This document shows positions 11,401 through 23,157 of a DNA stretch of 64,000 bases, piece after piece (positions within the stretch are counted from its first letter, which is position 1; each line of letters begins with the position of its first letter). Source of the stretch: Prunus persica. Lineage: Eukaryota; Streptophyta; Magnoliopsida; Rosales; Rosaceae. Under the pieces are notes generated by a model. It ran no database searches, was not told where the DNA came from, and worked only from the letters and a program-made list of their open reading frames with translations. The DNA is taken from positions 19,385,928-19,449,927 of the forward strand of contig NC_034011.1 of assembly GCF_000346465.2 (NCBI RefSeq). Direction: 5' to 3'. A program made the translations under genes and the position numbers.

Positions 11401-11793
11401 GTAACAGTTTGAGACTCTTTATTTGTAAATCATAATTTTCATAATTTTCATAATATAACTATGAGCAGACATTTAACATAACTCTTTCATAATTTTCAGA
11501 TCATATCAAAGGCTAAAAAAAGGACCAATCATCACCAAGCTTCTTCTCAGTCTGGCCAAGCTCCTCAACTATCTCACCAAGCAGCTCAACCATTTCACCA
11601 ACTAGCTCAACCATCTCACCAATCAGCTTAACCATCTCACCAACCAGCTACAGCATATCAATTTGAACAATCCTCTAAAGCTTCTCAGTTTGAATAAGCA
11701 TCTCAAGTTGCTCAGTTTGAACAAGCCTCTCAAGCTCCTCAGTTTGAACAAGCCTCTGAAGCTGCTCTGTTTGAACAAGTCTCCCAATCTTAA
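8442..11793 (+). pseudogene. MuDR-type transposase, broken
   Basis: Parts of one transposase occur in order on the plus strand. They are an N-terminal region (about 8456-8810), a long Asp/Glu-rich linker (8830-9310), a MuDR DNA-binding domain (9390-9690), a MULE catalytic domain (9910-10560), a SWIM zinc finger (CSCRQWDLTGIPCKHAC, 10800-10850), a CCHC knuckle (CYICKQPGHNKRKC, 11130-11175) and, after a probable intron ending in TTTTCAG at 11500, a Gln-rich tail. Candidate catalytic acids remain: Asp in GLDACH, Asp in ITDRQ, Glu in CEAFN. At least five frame changes plus internal stops (for example TAG near 9862) disable it. One frame change lies at an 18-A run (about 10905-10922). Confidence 0.9.
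11540..11790 (+). repeat. Coding tandem repeats in the MULE transposase tail
   Basis: Two sets of short repeats follow each other. One encodes heptad-like units of the form AQPSHQx (about 11560-11645). The other encodes ten-residue units close to FEQASQAPQ (about 11660-11790), visible as a 30-bp DNA repeat built on ctcagtttgaacaagc. Two in-frame stops interrupt them. Confidence 0.75.
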
Positions 11794-12366
11794 GCACCAA
11801 ATTCGTCTCAGCCTTTACAAGCTTCCCCACAAAGGAAAGTTAAGTTTAAGTATCCAACTAAGAAGAAAGCCTTTTTGGCAAAGTTTAAGCCATAGAGATA
11901 TTGAAAATCTCTCCTTTGTTTTTGCTGTGTCTTGGGGAACACATGTGAATTTGGAGGGTAGAAACTGTCTATTTGATTGTCTACTTTGTTTTTGGGTACA
12001 AGATTGTACAGCATTGCCATGGATGTTGCATATTCAGTGAACATATGAGATCTTTTGTATTTCGTTTTGGCATTACCATGGTTTAAACATGTGCTTAGGA
12101 AGTCTTTTGAGTTATGGTTTAAATTGTACAATTTATGTACAAGACTATATACAGTTTATGTAAAGTTATGAATCAATGGCAATTGTAAAGCTCTTAAAGG
12201 TTTCAACAATTACTGTTGCTTACATAAGTCTTTAGTCTTAATTATTACAAAAGGGGCTTTCAAACCATTACATTTGCAAAATGCTAGAGCCATTGCATTG
12301 CATAAAGACTCTCATCTAAATTGTCATTCAACTAGATACATTACATAACATTACCTAACTTTCAAA
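11794..12366. other. MULE interior after the transposase
   Basis: This should be the transposase 3' untranslated region and MULE spacer up to the gypsy insertion point. No further conserved frame is seen. Confidence 0.5.
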
Positions 12367-12371
12367 CATAC

Positions 12372-13017
12372 TGTGGGAGCATATATTTTCGTCTCCAATC
12401 AGGACACGCCACGTGGAAAAGAAGATTATCTCTTAAATTAATTAATTAAACCAGTTTATCTGGCTAATTAATTAATTGGGATAAATATTTTAATTAATAT
12501 GATATTATCTTTATTTAAAGAGATAATATCATTAATTAAGATATTATCCTAATAAAGAGAAGATAATATCATTTAATTCAGATATTATCTTCTTAAGAGA
12601 TAATATATTTAATTCGGATATTATCAAAGCCGACTCGATCCCTACGAAACCCTAGCCCCGAGGCTCCTATAAATAGACGACCTCATTCATCATTCAAGGA
12701 ACTTCAGAAAACATACTCCTTATACCCGAGAAAAATACCCGAAGCACTCTCTCCCTCTCCATTCTCCCTATTTTCTCCACACGGCTCCGGCCACCCGGTT
12801 TACACCATACATACAACTCCATACCCTTTGCTTAGCTATTGTTTTTGTACAAACACTCGAACTAACTTAGGCATCGAAGGGCCTTTGGCCAACACCCTCC
12901 GGGTGTGGTCTATTTACTCTAGTCTTTTTTACAAGAATCGAGGAAGAGAGAGAAGGAAGATCGAAGGTTGAAGGATCTAGAAGCGAATATTCTCCTGTGA
13001 GATTATTTGCACAAACA
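12372..13017 (+). repeat. Gypsy 5' LTR
   Basis: TG...CA ends, 646 bp. It contains a U3 array of alternating GATATTATC and GATAATATC words (about 12500-12630) and a TATA box followed by the probable R region. Confidence 0.94.
12668..12675 (+). promoter_or_regulatory. TATA box of the gypsy 5' LTR
   Basis: TATAAATA lies in a GC-richer context. The same box occurs at 23668-23675 in the 3' LTR. Genomic RNA should start about 30 bp downstream. Confidence 0.7.
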
Positions 13018-13113
13018 TTTTGTGCTTTCATTGAGAGCACGAGTTATACTCAACGCGTGCTCGAGGAATCCGTTCCTCTTATTTTCCAATCCACCGAAGC
13101 CTTCCAAACAATC

Positions 13114-15385
13114 ATGGTTGGAAGCAAGCGCACGAGGAGCAAAACCGCCGCTATGGCTCAATCCGTGACAGCCCAAAGCTACTCCTCCCACGATCCCACG
13201 ATCAGCATGGCGGCCTCACCACTTCTTGCAGCCATGAACCCTCAGCAGCCACCCCGTGTGACTGGAACCATCGTGCCACCTGTCGGACTCGCAGTGAGGA
13301 CCACCGCACCCGCCTCCGCCGCCATCATACCATCTCAAGGCCCCATGGCCGGACCTAGCCACCTTCATAGCACCACCGTTGAGCATGGTGGAACCTCACA
13401 TCTAGTTGGGCTCACTACCACCGCCGACTTTGGCCCAATCTTGGAGCAACTTCAACCATTCCCTTCATTGCCTTCACGCTCGACGCATGCTCCCACGTAC
13501 ACATCCAATGAAACCCTAGCCCGTATGCAATTGGGATCCACACATTTCTCTCCTCCTGATCCACGAAGTCAAGTAGACCTTAATCTGAGAGTTGACCAGC
13601 TAACTCAGAGAATGGACGACCAAAACAATTTGATGAGGCAACTCCTAAACCAAATAAACTTGGCTCAAAATCTTGGCCTTGGACAACAGGGCAAAGAGAG
13701 AAGGATAAACGAACGCGCTAATAGGCAGTTCGGCGGGAACCAAGCAGGCCGAGCACGAGTAAGCAAACAAGGAAATGTGCAACAACGAGATCAGCTCGCG
13801 GACATGTCACAAGCATCCGCAAGCCACACTCAGAGCAGACGAAGTTTTCCTTCCAGATTGAATTTAAGGACCAACGTGCGCGATAGGCTGGGCCCAAGAC
13901 CTGACATCCACGCTCGCCTGGGCCTGCAGGAAGACGTTCATGAAAGGCTAGGCTCCTAGAGAGGTCAACTTGACGGCTATCGAGACGAGGATTGAGAAGA
14001 AAGGCGCTCCGCTACCCGCTCACAGAGAAATATTCACGAAAGGATAGGCCCCCAAGGAGGTCAACTCAACAATCATCACAATGAGGACCATGAAGAAAGG
14101 CGCTCCGCTACTCGCTCTCGAAGAACCAATTCTCGTCGCCAAACTACTGGAAATCCCTCCCAAGCACAGTCCACCAACACGCCTCCCAGACAGCACAACC
14201 GAGAAGGTCGACCCTCGCAAGCCAATGAGGAAGTCAATTAGCATCGTCTAAATCGCGAAGGTCATCAACGTGACCGACTAGCCATGCGTGCAGAAGACGT
14301 TGAGAAGCTTGTGAATAACCGACTTTGAAACTTAAAGATTGGCGAAAATTTCGAAGATGCACTACGCATTGAGGTAGACCGAGCAAACTCCTCACCTTTC
14401 ACCGTCAAAATTGAGCAGGCTGCTCCCCCGAAACGATTCTCAATGCCCACTTTCGCATGCTTCAAAGGTGATTCCGACCCCGAAAGTCATCTGAAGCATT
14501 TCAAGAGCCTTATGATCCTCTACAAAGCCGAAGACGCGCTAAGATGCAAGGTGTTTGCAATGACTTTGCGAGGAGCAGCTCAGGATTGGTTCCATACCCT
14601 GCCATCTGGGTCGATCAACAGCTTCAAGGAGCTTACTTACGTATTCACTAAAGAATACACTTCTTATCGGACGATCAAGAAGAACCCTGACCATCTGTTC
14701 TACTTGCGCAAGAAGCACGAGGAATCCCTTCGAGATTACATCAAAAGGTTCAAAGCAGAAAAGACCAACATCGTAAGGTGCGATGACCAAATCGCATCCT
14801 CTACATTCAAGAAAGGTCTTCCAGCAGAACATGACTTATACAGCTAGCTGAGTATCACTCCCAGCCAGACTCTGGTAGAGGTCTTCGTGACCGCAGAACC
14901 CTACGCGACCGGCCAAACGAGCAGAACAAAGAGGCGACAGGCTTGGCAGCAGGGACAAAGACAAAGGCAGGTCACGCCCACAAAGAGAGGCTACGACGAA
15001 AGAGAACTACACCAAGTTCTCCATTCCCACACATCAAATTTTAGCCCAAGTGAAGGACAAACCTTGGGTAAAAAGACCGTCACCCTTGAAAGGAGATCCG
15101 GACAAGAGGGATACCAGAAAATATTGTGCCTTCCATGCGACACATAGGCACAATACGAATAACTGCTTTGCTTGGAAAGCGCATCTTGAAGAACTCGTGA
15201 GAGAAGGTTACTGCACGGAGTTCATGGCGAAGCAGGCCATCCAGCAGATAGAGGACCACGATACCGCTAAGGAGCCATCCCAGAAGGTCATAAGGATTAA
15301 CACAATTCTAGTCGACTCCGAGAAGTCCGGACTGACCAACAAAGAAAAGAAGAGGAAGATCAAACAGGCTACAATGATATCCTAA
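13114..15385 (+). pseudogene. Gypsy gag, interrupted
   Basis: The likely start is the ATG at 13114 (MVGSKRTRSK). A low-complexity Ser/Pro/Ala-rich N-terminus is followed by an Arg/Gln-rich region, the conserved retrotransposon gag domain (about 14440-14840, with the AQDWFHTLP motif) and a C-terminal part with a zinc-knuckle-like CAFHATHRHNTNNC (about 15125-15165). Gag forms the particle and binds the RNA. Stops at 13957, 14239, 14324, 14845 and 15383 and a frame change between 14850 and 15050 break it. Confidence 0.85.
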
Positions 15386-15459
15386 GTCTCAACTAGCTTC
15401 TCACTTGCAGAAGACGATCCCGTGCAGCCAACATCCTATAATTGGCAGTCATCCAATAG

Positions 15460-15903
15460 ATGGGCTTAGAGGCAAAGATCAATAAATCAGCCAAGTTGCT
15501 GACTGGTTTCAATGGCGCAACGACGGTTACCGTGGGCACGATAGATCTCGACGTCTACTCTCCACCTGTAATCAGCTCGCAAACGTTCATGGTCATTGAT
15601 GAAATCTCACCCTACAATGGCATTCTAGGCAGACCATGGATCGGCCAGATCAACGCCATCACCTCTGCCACACATCAGAAGATTCGCTACCCAATCCCTG
15701 GGGGCGGTATCGGCCAGATCAACAGAGATCATGCAATGGCAAGAAAATGCTCAGCTCAAGGGCTGAAGAAAGGCAAGCAAACACAGTTCTTCCCTGTGAA
15801 CCAGACAGATCTAAAGGGAGTAGAACAAGTAGAGGAGAAAGCAGATCCCGTTCCTGACGGCCGAGCAGACCAGAAAGGAAAAGGAATAGCTACTCCCCAA
15901 TAG
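15460..15903 (+). pseudogene. Gypsy protease region, decayed
   Basis: The 147-residue frame holds the second half of a retropepsin-like domain. It has a hydrophobic strand, then FMVID, then YNGILGRPW, the usual Tat/gypsy motif at the end of protease. The catalytic DTG/DSG triad is not visible upstream in this frame, so the protease looks truncated. Confidence 0.65.
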
Positions 15904-16023
15904 CAATCAAAGAATCAGGACCAAGTCGAGGGAATCCATCCGGAGGTCTCTCCTGAAGAAGGATGGAAGTCCGAAGAGGACGTTGAGCTAGTACCTCTTA
16001 ATCCTGACAAGCCAGAGAGAAAA

Positions 16024-18184
16024 GTGCGAATCAGCTCGTGCCTATGCCATGAGGAAAAGATAGAGCTTGCAGCCTTCCTTCGGAACAACAAAGACATATT
16101 TGCATGGTCGCCATCCGACATGCCTGGCATTGATCCCCAGATCATCTGTCATTGTCTACACGTCAACCCAGCTATCAAACCTATAGCGCAGAAGAGACTC
16201 AACTTCGCCCCCGAGCGGGTTGCCATCATTGAAGCCGAGATCGATAAGCTTTTAGCTGCTGGTTTCATTGAAGAAGTCTCCTATGCAGAATGGCTGGCGA
16301 ACGTTGTTCTAGTGGCAAAGAAAGATAAAGGTCTGTGGAGAGTGTGCGTTAACTACACCGACCTCAACAAGGCATACCCTAAATACAACTTTTCACTGCC
16401 TAGAATTGATCAGCTCGTCGATTCAACTTCCGGCAACTAACTACTAAGCTTCATGGACGCCTACTCCTGCTACAACTAAAACCTCTTTCATCATCGAAAG
16501 AGTTACATACTGCTACAAAGTCATGCCCTTTGGGCTGAAGAACGCTGGAGCAACATACCAAAGGTTGGCGAACAAAATTTTCAAGGAGGAAATCGGCAAC
16601 ACTATGGAGGTCTACGTAGACGACATGCTAGTCAAAGCTCGCAAGCGAGCAGACCATATCAAGAACCTTGCAGAGGCATTCAGCCTACTCCGAAAATACA
16701 ACATGAAGTTGAACCCGAGCAAATGCACGTTTGGAGTCTCGTCCGGTCGATTCCTGGGATACTTAGTCACCCAAAGAGGAATTGAGGCACATCTAAACCA
16801 AATCAAGGCTATACTCAACATAAAGTCACCTGCCACAACAAAGGAGATACAAAGTCTAACGGGTAGGGCGGCAGCTCTCAACCGATTCCTCTCAAGATCT
16901 ACCGACAAATGCAGGCCATTTTTCAAAGCCTTAAAGAAGGGACACAGGGACAAGTGGGATGACAAGTGCGAAGTAGCTTTTCAAAACTTGAAAACCTACC
17001 TCACTTCACCTCCCTTACTCTTAAAACCTATACCAGGCGAAGACTTGTACATCTATCTGGCGGTGTCCGACTCAGCTGTCAGCTCAGCTCTCATCCGAGA
17101 AGAGTTGGGGGCACAACATCCGGTATTCTACACTTTAAAAGCTCTCCTCAATGCAGAGACCCGCTATCCGAAAATGGAGAAGCTCATTTTTTCGCTTGTA
17201 GTTTTCGCGAGAAAACTAAGGCCCTACTACCAAGCACACCGGATAATTGTCATGACAGAATTTCCTTTGAGATCGATCCTCCACAGCCCCGACGCTTCTC
17301 AGCGACTCATGAAATGGACTATCGAACTCAGTCAATACGACCTTCTCTACCGGCCGAAGACTGCTATAAAAGCCAAAGCTTTAGCAGATTTTGTTGTAGA
17401 GTTTACTCCAACGACCGAAGAAGAGAAGATGGTCACGAAAAGCAAAGAAAAAGCAGACGACACCTCCCCTACCGATTCGAACCTACCTAACGACATGTGG
17501 TAATTGCATATAGACGGAGCATCAAATCACAAAGGAGCAGGGGCAGGCATCGTCATAATCACCCCAGACGAAACCTTGTTGGAACAAGCCATCACACTAG
17601 GCTTTTCTGCTTCAAACAATGAGGCAGAATATGAGGTATTGCTCGCAGGACTGAACCTAGCAAAAGAACTGACGATTAAGAGATTGGCCATCTACTCAGA
17701 CTCCCAACTGATCACGAATCAAGACTCAGGCGAGTACATGGCAAAGTATCCAAGAATGATCCAGTACCTCAACAAAGTCCAAGGACTTCTGAAAGAATTT
17801 CCTACTTTCACCATCCAACAAGTTCCACGGGCAGAGAATACTCATGCAGATGCGTTGGCAAGCCTAGGATCAGCGCTAGATACCCAGTTCAGACGCTCCA
17901 TCCCAGTCGAACACCTTGACCGACCAAGCATCGAAGAAATAGAGCCAATCGACTCAATGCAGATCGATGAAGACTCCAGCTGGCAAGACCCCATCATCGA
18001 CTACTTAGTGAATGGAAATCTGCCAATGGATAAGTCCGAAACTAGGAAGGTCCAACAGAAAGCCGCGAGATATTACATGCAGGGCAACAAGCTCATTCGC
18101 AGATCATACTCCGGCCCTCATCTTACTTGCATAAAGTACCTTCAAACACTTGAGGTCCTCTGCCAAATTCATGACGGCGAGTGA
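16024..18184 (+). pseudogene. Gypsy reverse transcriptase and dual RNase H
   Basis: Reverse transcriptase starts near 16130 and continues after stops at 16438 and 16477 into a long frame with MPFGLKNAGATYQ and the YVDD active site (about 16612). The first, gypsy-type RNase H follows to about 17400. After a stop at 17501 comes a second RNase H of the archaeal-like type. Its four acids appear kept: Asp in HIDGASN, Glu in NEAEYE, Asp in YSDSQL and Asp in HADALA. The tandem RNase H arrangement is a known marker of the Tat lineage. The coding unit is split by stops and frame changes. Confidence 0.88.
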
Positions 18185-19208
18185 GGCAACCACTCTGGGG
18201 GGCAGGTCACTCTCCCAGAAGGCTCTAAACGTAGGCTATTTCTGGCCTACTATGCGCCATGACCTCACTGAATATGTCAAAAGATGTGATCGCTGCCAAC
18301 AGTACAAACCAGTTCCTAATCTGCCTGCCGAAATCTACCATCTGCAGAACAGTCCGTGGCCTTTCATGCAATGGGCCATCGACTTAGTAGCCAACAGCAC
18401 CTGTCAAGAAAGAAATGATGATCGTCGCCACTGATTACTTTACTAAATGGATCGAGGCCGAAGCTCTATCCTCTACTAAAGAAGCTGATGTGGAACGATT
18501 TATCTAGAGAAACATTATCTGCCGGTTTGGCTGCCCATAATCACTAGTTACCGACAATGGCTCACAATTCATCGGCAAACAGATCACTGCCTTCTTCAAA
18601 AAGTATGGCATCAAGCAGCATCTATCTACCCCGAGATATCCTCAAGGCAACGGCCAGGTCGAGGCATCCAATAAAATAATATTGGACTATCTAAAGAAGA
18701 GATTAGAAGGCGCCGAAGGAAAATAGGTAGATGAGCTCCCTGGCATATTATGGGCCTATTGCACCACCAAGCGAAGATCAACTGGCGAAACCACATTTTC
18801 CCTCGCCTATGGAACTGAAGCGATCATTCCTCCTCACGTCACTGTCCCCTCTATAGGCATCGAAGTGGGCAGTATTGAGCAGAATTCCGAGCAGATGAGA
18901 CTCAACCTTGACTTACTTGAAGGCGAGCGCGAGAAGGCCATTGTCCTTGTCGCCTCCTATCAACAGCGGTTGAAGTCTTACTACGACAAAAGAGCCAAGA
19001 TCAGACAGTTTCAACCAGGCGACCTTATGCTACGAAATGCCTTCATCACTGCACAAAGATAAAGGTCTAAAAAGATAAAACCCAATTGGGAAGGCCCTTA
19101 CATAATCAGCCGGTCCGGAGGCAGAGGAAGCTATACGCTTGATATCATGGAAGGGAAAGAGATTCCGCGACAATGGAACGCCTACCACCTCCAAAGATAC
19201 TATCCATG
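18185..19208 (+). pseudogene. Gypsy integrase, interrupted
   Basis: Order: a zinc-binding module (ending CDRCQQYK, about 18290), then the catalytic core with Asp in TDYFTKW, Asp in TDNGSQF and Glu in GQVEASN, then a C-terminal part ending near WNAYHLQRYYP. Stops at about 18505, 18723 and 19060, and frame changes, prevent a working protein. Confidence 0.85.
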
Positions 19209-19313
19209 ACGCTTCCTCCTACCTGCTCAGTCCCCAGCAGACGACTGAGTACTGCACATTTCTGAAGAAGAGAAGCAACTACTGCAAATTCCAGAATGTG
19301 CCACAGCAAAAGA

Positions 19314-19910
19314 CAGTTGCCCATAAGTAGCGTCCTTCGGGAGACGCATGGCGACAACTAGAAGCGTCATTTGGGAGACGCAGCCCACAAAGAAGCGTCC
19401 TAAGGAAGACACGGGGTGCACCAGGAATTTCCTAAGGGATGTATCCAGGTTCCTATCCGTTTCCTAAGGGAGGCAGGACAGCCAAACAGTTGCCCATAAA
19501 AAGCGTCCTAAGGGAGACGCAGGGCAACGACCAGAAGCATCATTCGGGAGACGCAACCTGCAAAACAGCATCCTAAGGGAGACGCAGGGTGCGCCAGGAG
19601 TTTCTTAAAAGGGGGTTACCATGCTTCCTACGGGAAATATCCAAATTTCTATCCATTTCCTAAGTTGGGCAGGATAGCCAAATAAGTTGTCCATAAAAAG
19701 CGTCCTAAGGGAGACGCAAGGTGACGACCAAAAGCGTCCTTCGGGAGACGCAGCCCACAAAGCAGCATCTTAAAGGGGTTGCAGGGTGCGTCAGGAATTT
19801 CCTAAGGAAGGTATCCAAGTTCCTATCCGTTTCCTAAGAGGGGTAGGATAGTCATACAGTTGTCTATAAGTAGCGTCCTAAGGGAGACGCAAGGCAACGA
19901 CCAGAAGCGC
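19314..19910 (+). repeat. Tandem array in the gypsy 3' region
   Basis: About 3.3 units of 173, 197 and 173 bp start at 19314, 19487, 19684 and 19857. Within each unit an 18-mer like GCGTCCTAAGGGAGACGC recurs two or three times, ten occurrences in total. It can fold into a stem of GCGTC with GACGC. The array lies between integrase and the antisense frame. Confidence 0.88.
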
Positions 19911-20195
19911 CTTCAGCTTTTTCTGGAAAAATGCAAAATACGCCTGGAGTCCCTCAAGGGGGACCCTGGCTTTTGCCAAAATCCCAAGGGAAATACACAG
20001 CAAGACACTAACCGGTTACTCAAGCAGTTCACAAGACAATATGCAAATTGAAGTTGAAAAAATAAAGACTGAAATTTCCATAGCAAAGCGACCAACCGGC
20101 CAAGTTCAAACAAAAAGAAGATGGTCAAAGCAAGACCAATTATTCTAAACAAAAAGCAGACTACAAAAGCTGAAAAGAAATAAAGAAATCTTCGT

Positions 20196-22520
20196 TTACT
20201 CCGAAACGCCAGCGGGAGACCCCTGATCTGCAGCCTCTTCAGAGTCCACTTGATCAGCCATGCTCTCAGCAGCTCTACATGCATGATCTATGACGTCTGC
20301 CACCGCCTCATCAGCTGCATCATCCTCTGCTCCATCCTCTTCAGCTACTGCCTCTTCAGCCACCTGTTTTTCAGCTCCTTCAGTGTTCGCAGCATTAGCC
20401 TCCTCACTTTACACAGGGGGCAAGTCAGGATAGAGCATCTCGATGTCTTCATCTCCAATGGCATAGAAGGGATCATATCCAATTGTGCAGTCCAAGTAGC
20501 CCAACTTGTACGCATCCATGACAGCTTCGGACTTGGACTCTTCAGCAGACTTATGATAGGCGTGAAATCTAACCAAAAGCTTGTCATAACTATGAGAGAT
20601 GTCTGCATTCTTGCGCTCAAGGCGGAAATAAGCATCTTTTCGACTTGCCAAGTCAACAACAGAATAGTTGAGCTCGGAATCTTTCTCAGTAAGGGAACTC
20701 TTCAGCTCAGATATCATCGCCCGCAAATCAAACGTCTTCTTCTCGTAACGAGTCTACTCGGCAGAAAGCTTGCTAGCCAGCTCAGCATTCTTCTTCTCCA
20801 ACTCACTAAGCTGAGCAGAAGAGGGGGCAACAGCAGACGAAGAGTTTCGGATGGTCTCCGCAGCAAAAACCACTCCTTTTTGAAGCAGATGAAATGTTGC
20901 TTCTCTTTGTTTTTTCAAGGAAAGACTTGAAAAAGTATCAAGATCACCAGCCTGACGAACTTGATCAACCAGCTCAGCGCAAGCGGATGGACTTGAGAGA
21001 AAGTGCGTCTTGAGCAGATCAGACATGCCCGCATCCCCTGTAGGGCTAGGCTTGTCCACCTTTGGATCAGCCGCTGATATTGCAGAAGAACCTTTTTTCC
21101 CGAGCAGATGACTCTCTTGCTTTCTTAGCCTTTGCCAACCTTACTTCCAAAGGAATTGACGACGATGAATCAACTCCACGCTTGACTGCTTGCGACTCAA
21201 CAGTTGGATCATGCTGGTTGGATGGATGAGCAAACCTCGCGCATCGACCTCCACTCTTCGACTGGTGCAAACGACCCGAACTTCGGAGAGGAAAATCAGC
21301 ATCTCTTGGCTTCTCAACAGGTGAGCTGGACCGTGCACGAACTACGTCGTAGAGCTGATCACAATCTCCAAACTCATCAGCAAAAGGCTTAAGGGGAACA
21401 TCCCTAATGTTGCACTCACCACCAATCTTCTTGCTATCTACACCAACAAGATGTTTGACTCTAGGAGATGACGCGGGAATAGCTCCTACTTGGGTTTTCT
21501 CAGCAGAAGGGAGCCTTGGCTTCTTCCTCAATGAAGACACATTCCTCGCCTGTAAAGAAGTAACTGGAGTTCTCGAAGACTTGACATCGGCCTTCCTTTT
21601 TGGTGGGGCTTCAGCAAAGCACTCATCCTGTTTAGCAGATAGATCATCAGGGTCCGGACCATTCTACCTCCATCTCTCGACATCCTCGGCAGGGGGTAGA
21701 CCACCGTCTTCCTCCCGATACTCGCACAACAGCCAGCGCCACTCACGAAACTTTCGGGGGATGTTCAAAGCACGGCGGACCTTAGCCATGTCAGGCCCAA
21801 GCTCCAATTGCTTGCTGATGTCACTCACTACAAGCCGAAGACATAAGTTAGTAGCCACACTTCAAGAAACTCAAATAAAAAGGGAACATATCATAAATCG
21901 CAAAAAGACACACCATAGCAATAAGTGATAGGAACAAGGGGGCCGTAGCCAACGTCACCCTCCCACCGTCCGCTGACTTCCAACACATCGTCATGCCAAG
22001 CATGATCTCCTTGACTAAGACCGTCGAACAGCCTGGACCTGTAGACGCGAACTTGGGCATATCGCTCGAAGTGCCTCACTTCAAAAAAATAAAAGAACTC
22101 TCGTACCGTCAACTCCAGCGTAAAAAAACGGCTCAGATTCTCGAAGCACATGATCGCTCAGCAAACGTTGGGAGTACTCTGGCTCAGAGCACACCCCATG
22201 GCGCAGAACACCTCCTTGAAGAGCTTCGACAGCAGGAAATTGAAGCCCAGTGAAAAATAAAAAGGACGGAAGGTAATGATCCTAGCACCAGGATCATTCG
22301 CATCCCCAAAAGGATCGTTATCAGTCCGAGACCTCAATAGCTTGACCTACACGTCATCTGGAATGGCAGAAGCGAAAGCAGCCCACCATTTTTTGAACTG
22401 AGCGTCGGTCGTGACGCGGTGCAAGTTGGCCACGAACTTCTTGCTAGGCACTACGGAGCCTCCCCACAAATACAAAGGCACCTGAGAGCTTGGAGCCTTG
22501 CTACCGTCTCTAGAAGACAT
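20196..22520 (-). pseudogene. Antisense ORF of the Tat element (aORF)
   Basis: On the minus strand an ATG at 22520 opens a frame that can be followed for about 2.3 kb to a TAA at 20196-20198. It runs opposite to gag-pol. The N-terminal third (to about 21930) looks like the globular domain of Tat antisense proteins, related to plant mobile domains (FEVRHFERYAQVR, WEGDVGYGPLVPITYC). A Lys/Arg/Ser-rich linker follows, then a coiled-coil segment (SELEKKNAELASKL, about 20770-20820) and an Ala/Glu/Asp-rich tail. A stretch at about 21860-21925 breaks homology and frame and may be an intron or an insertion. Stops near 22385, 22152, 21660, 20756 and 20409, and a frame change near 21065, disable it. 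Function unknown. Confidence 0.78.
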
Positions 22521-22619
22521 GGTTGGTCAACGAATAGCTGCAAAAAGAAAATTCTACAAGTTAAAATCCAAAAAAAGAAAAAAAAAAAAAAAAAAGCAGC
22601 ATCAGAAAAAAATAAAGGC

Positions 22620-22865
22620 CCAGCGCGAGCAGCCCAGCACGAGAAGCCCAGCGCACCCCCAGCTTGAGCCCATCTCGCCAGCGCGTATTCGGCCCATGCC
22701 CGAGCTCGACAGCCCAGCACGAGCAGCCTGCTTGCCCACCGCAAGGCCCAGCGCCTTTTCTGCCTCAGCTCCGAAGCCCAGCTCCTCCTTCTGCCTTGGG
22801 CTTGGCTCTTCCATGCTCTTGCTTCAGGCCCAGCGCGCATCTGCTCCAGCCCAGGCCAGGTAGCT
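22620..22865. repeat. GC-rich degenerate repeat in the antisense leader
   Basis: The phrase gcccagcgcgagca recurs with variations (about 22618, 22634, 22649, 22710 and others). The stretch is far more GC-rich than its surroundings. It lies between the antisense TATA box and the antisense ATG. Confidence 0.6.
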
Positions 22866-23149
22866 CCAAGACTAGCATGCGCCTCATGCTCCATTCGATT
22901 CCAGCACAAATTCCTCAGCTATTTGTAAACTATTGCTCACGAATTACAACTCATGCTGGACCATCTCCTTGCTTCCAAAAATCGAAAAATATATATATAC
23001 GTACATATATATTTTTACGAGCTCGACTTATTTGGGAAGCACGGCAACTCCTCTCCTCAACAAGCAGTACAAATTCTCCAAAATCTTTTTCAAGCTAGAA
23101 GGTAGAGAAGTTAAGTTTGTGATATGATAAAGAGTGAAGAGAAGCCCTG

Positions 23150-23157
23150 TATTTATA
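23150..23157 (-). promoter_or_regulatory. TATA box for the antisense transcript
   Basis: On the minus strand TATAAATA lies within an interrupted palindrome CTGTAT-AA-ATACAG, about 630 bp upstream of the antisense ATG at 22520. A start near 23125 would give a leader of about 600 nt. Inference from position and sequence only. Confidence 0.5.

Noticed and set aside
16966..17490. 174-residue plus-strand frame inside the gypsy polymerase
   Set aside because: Overlaps the well-matched reverse transcriptase / RNase H frame and has no domain of its own.
19260..19420. Short minus-strand frames over the hairpin repeats
   Set aside because: They result from the absence of stops in the repeated GCGTC units. 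The array is non-coding by pattern and indels (173 versus 197 bp).
22451..22909. 152-residue Arg/Ala/Trp-rich minus-strand frame
   Set aside because: Composition artefact of the GC-rich repeat island in the antisense leader. It overlaps the true aORF start in another frame.
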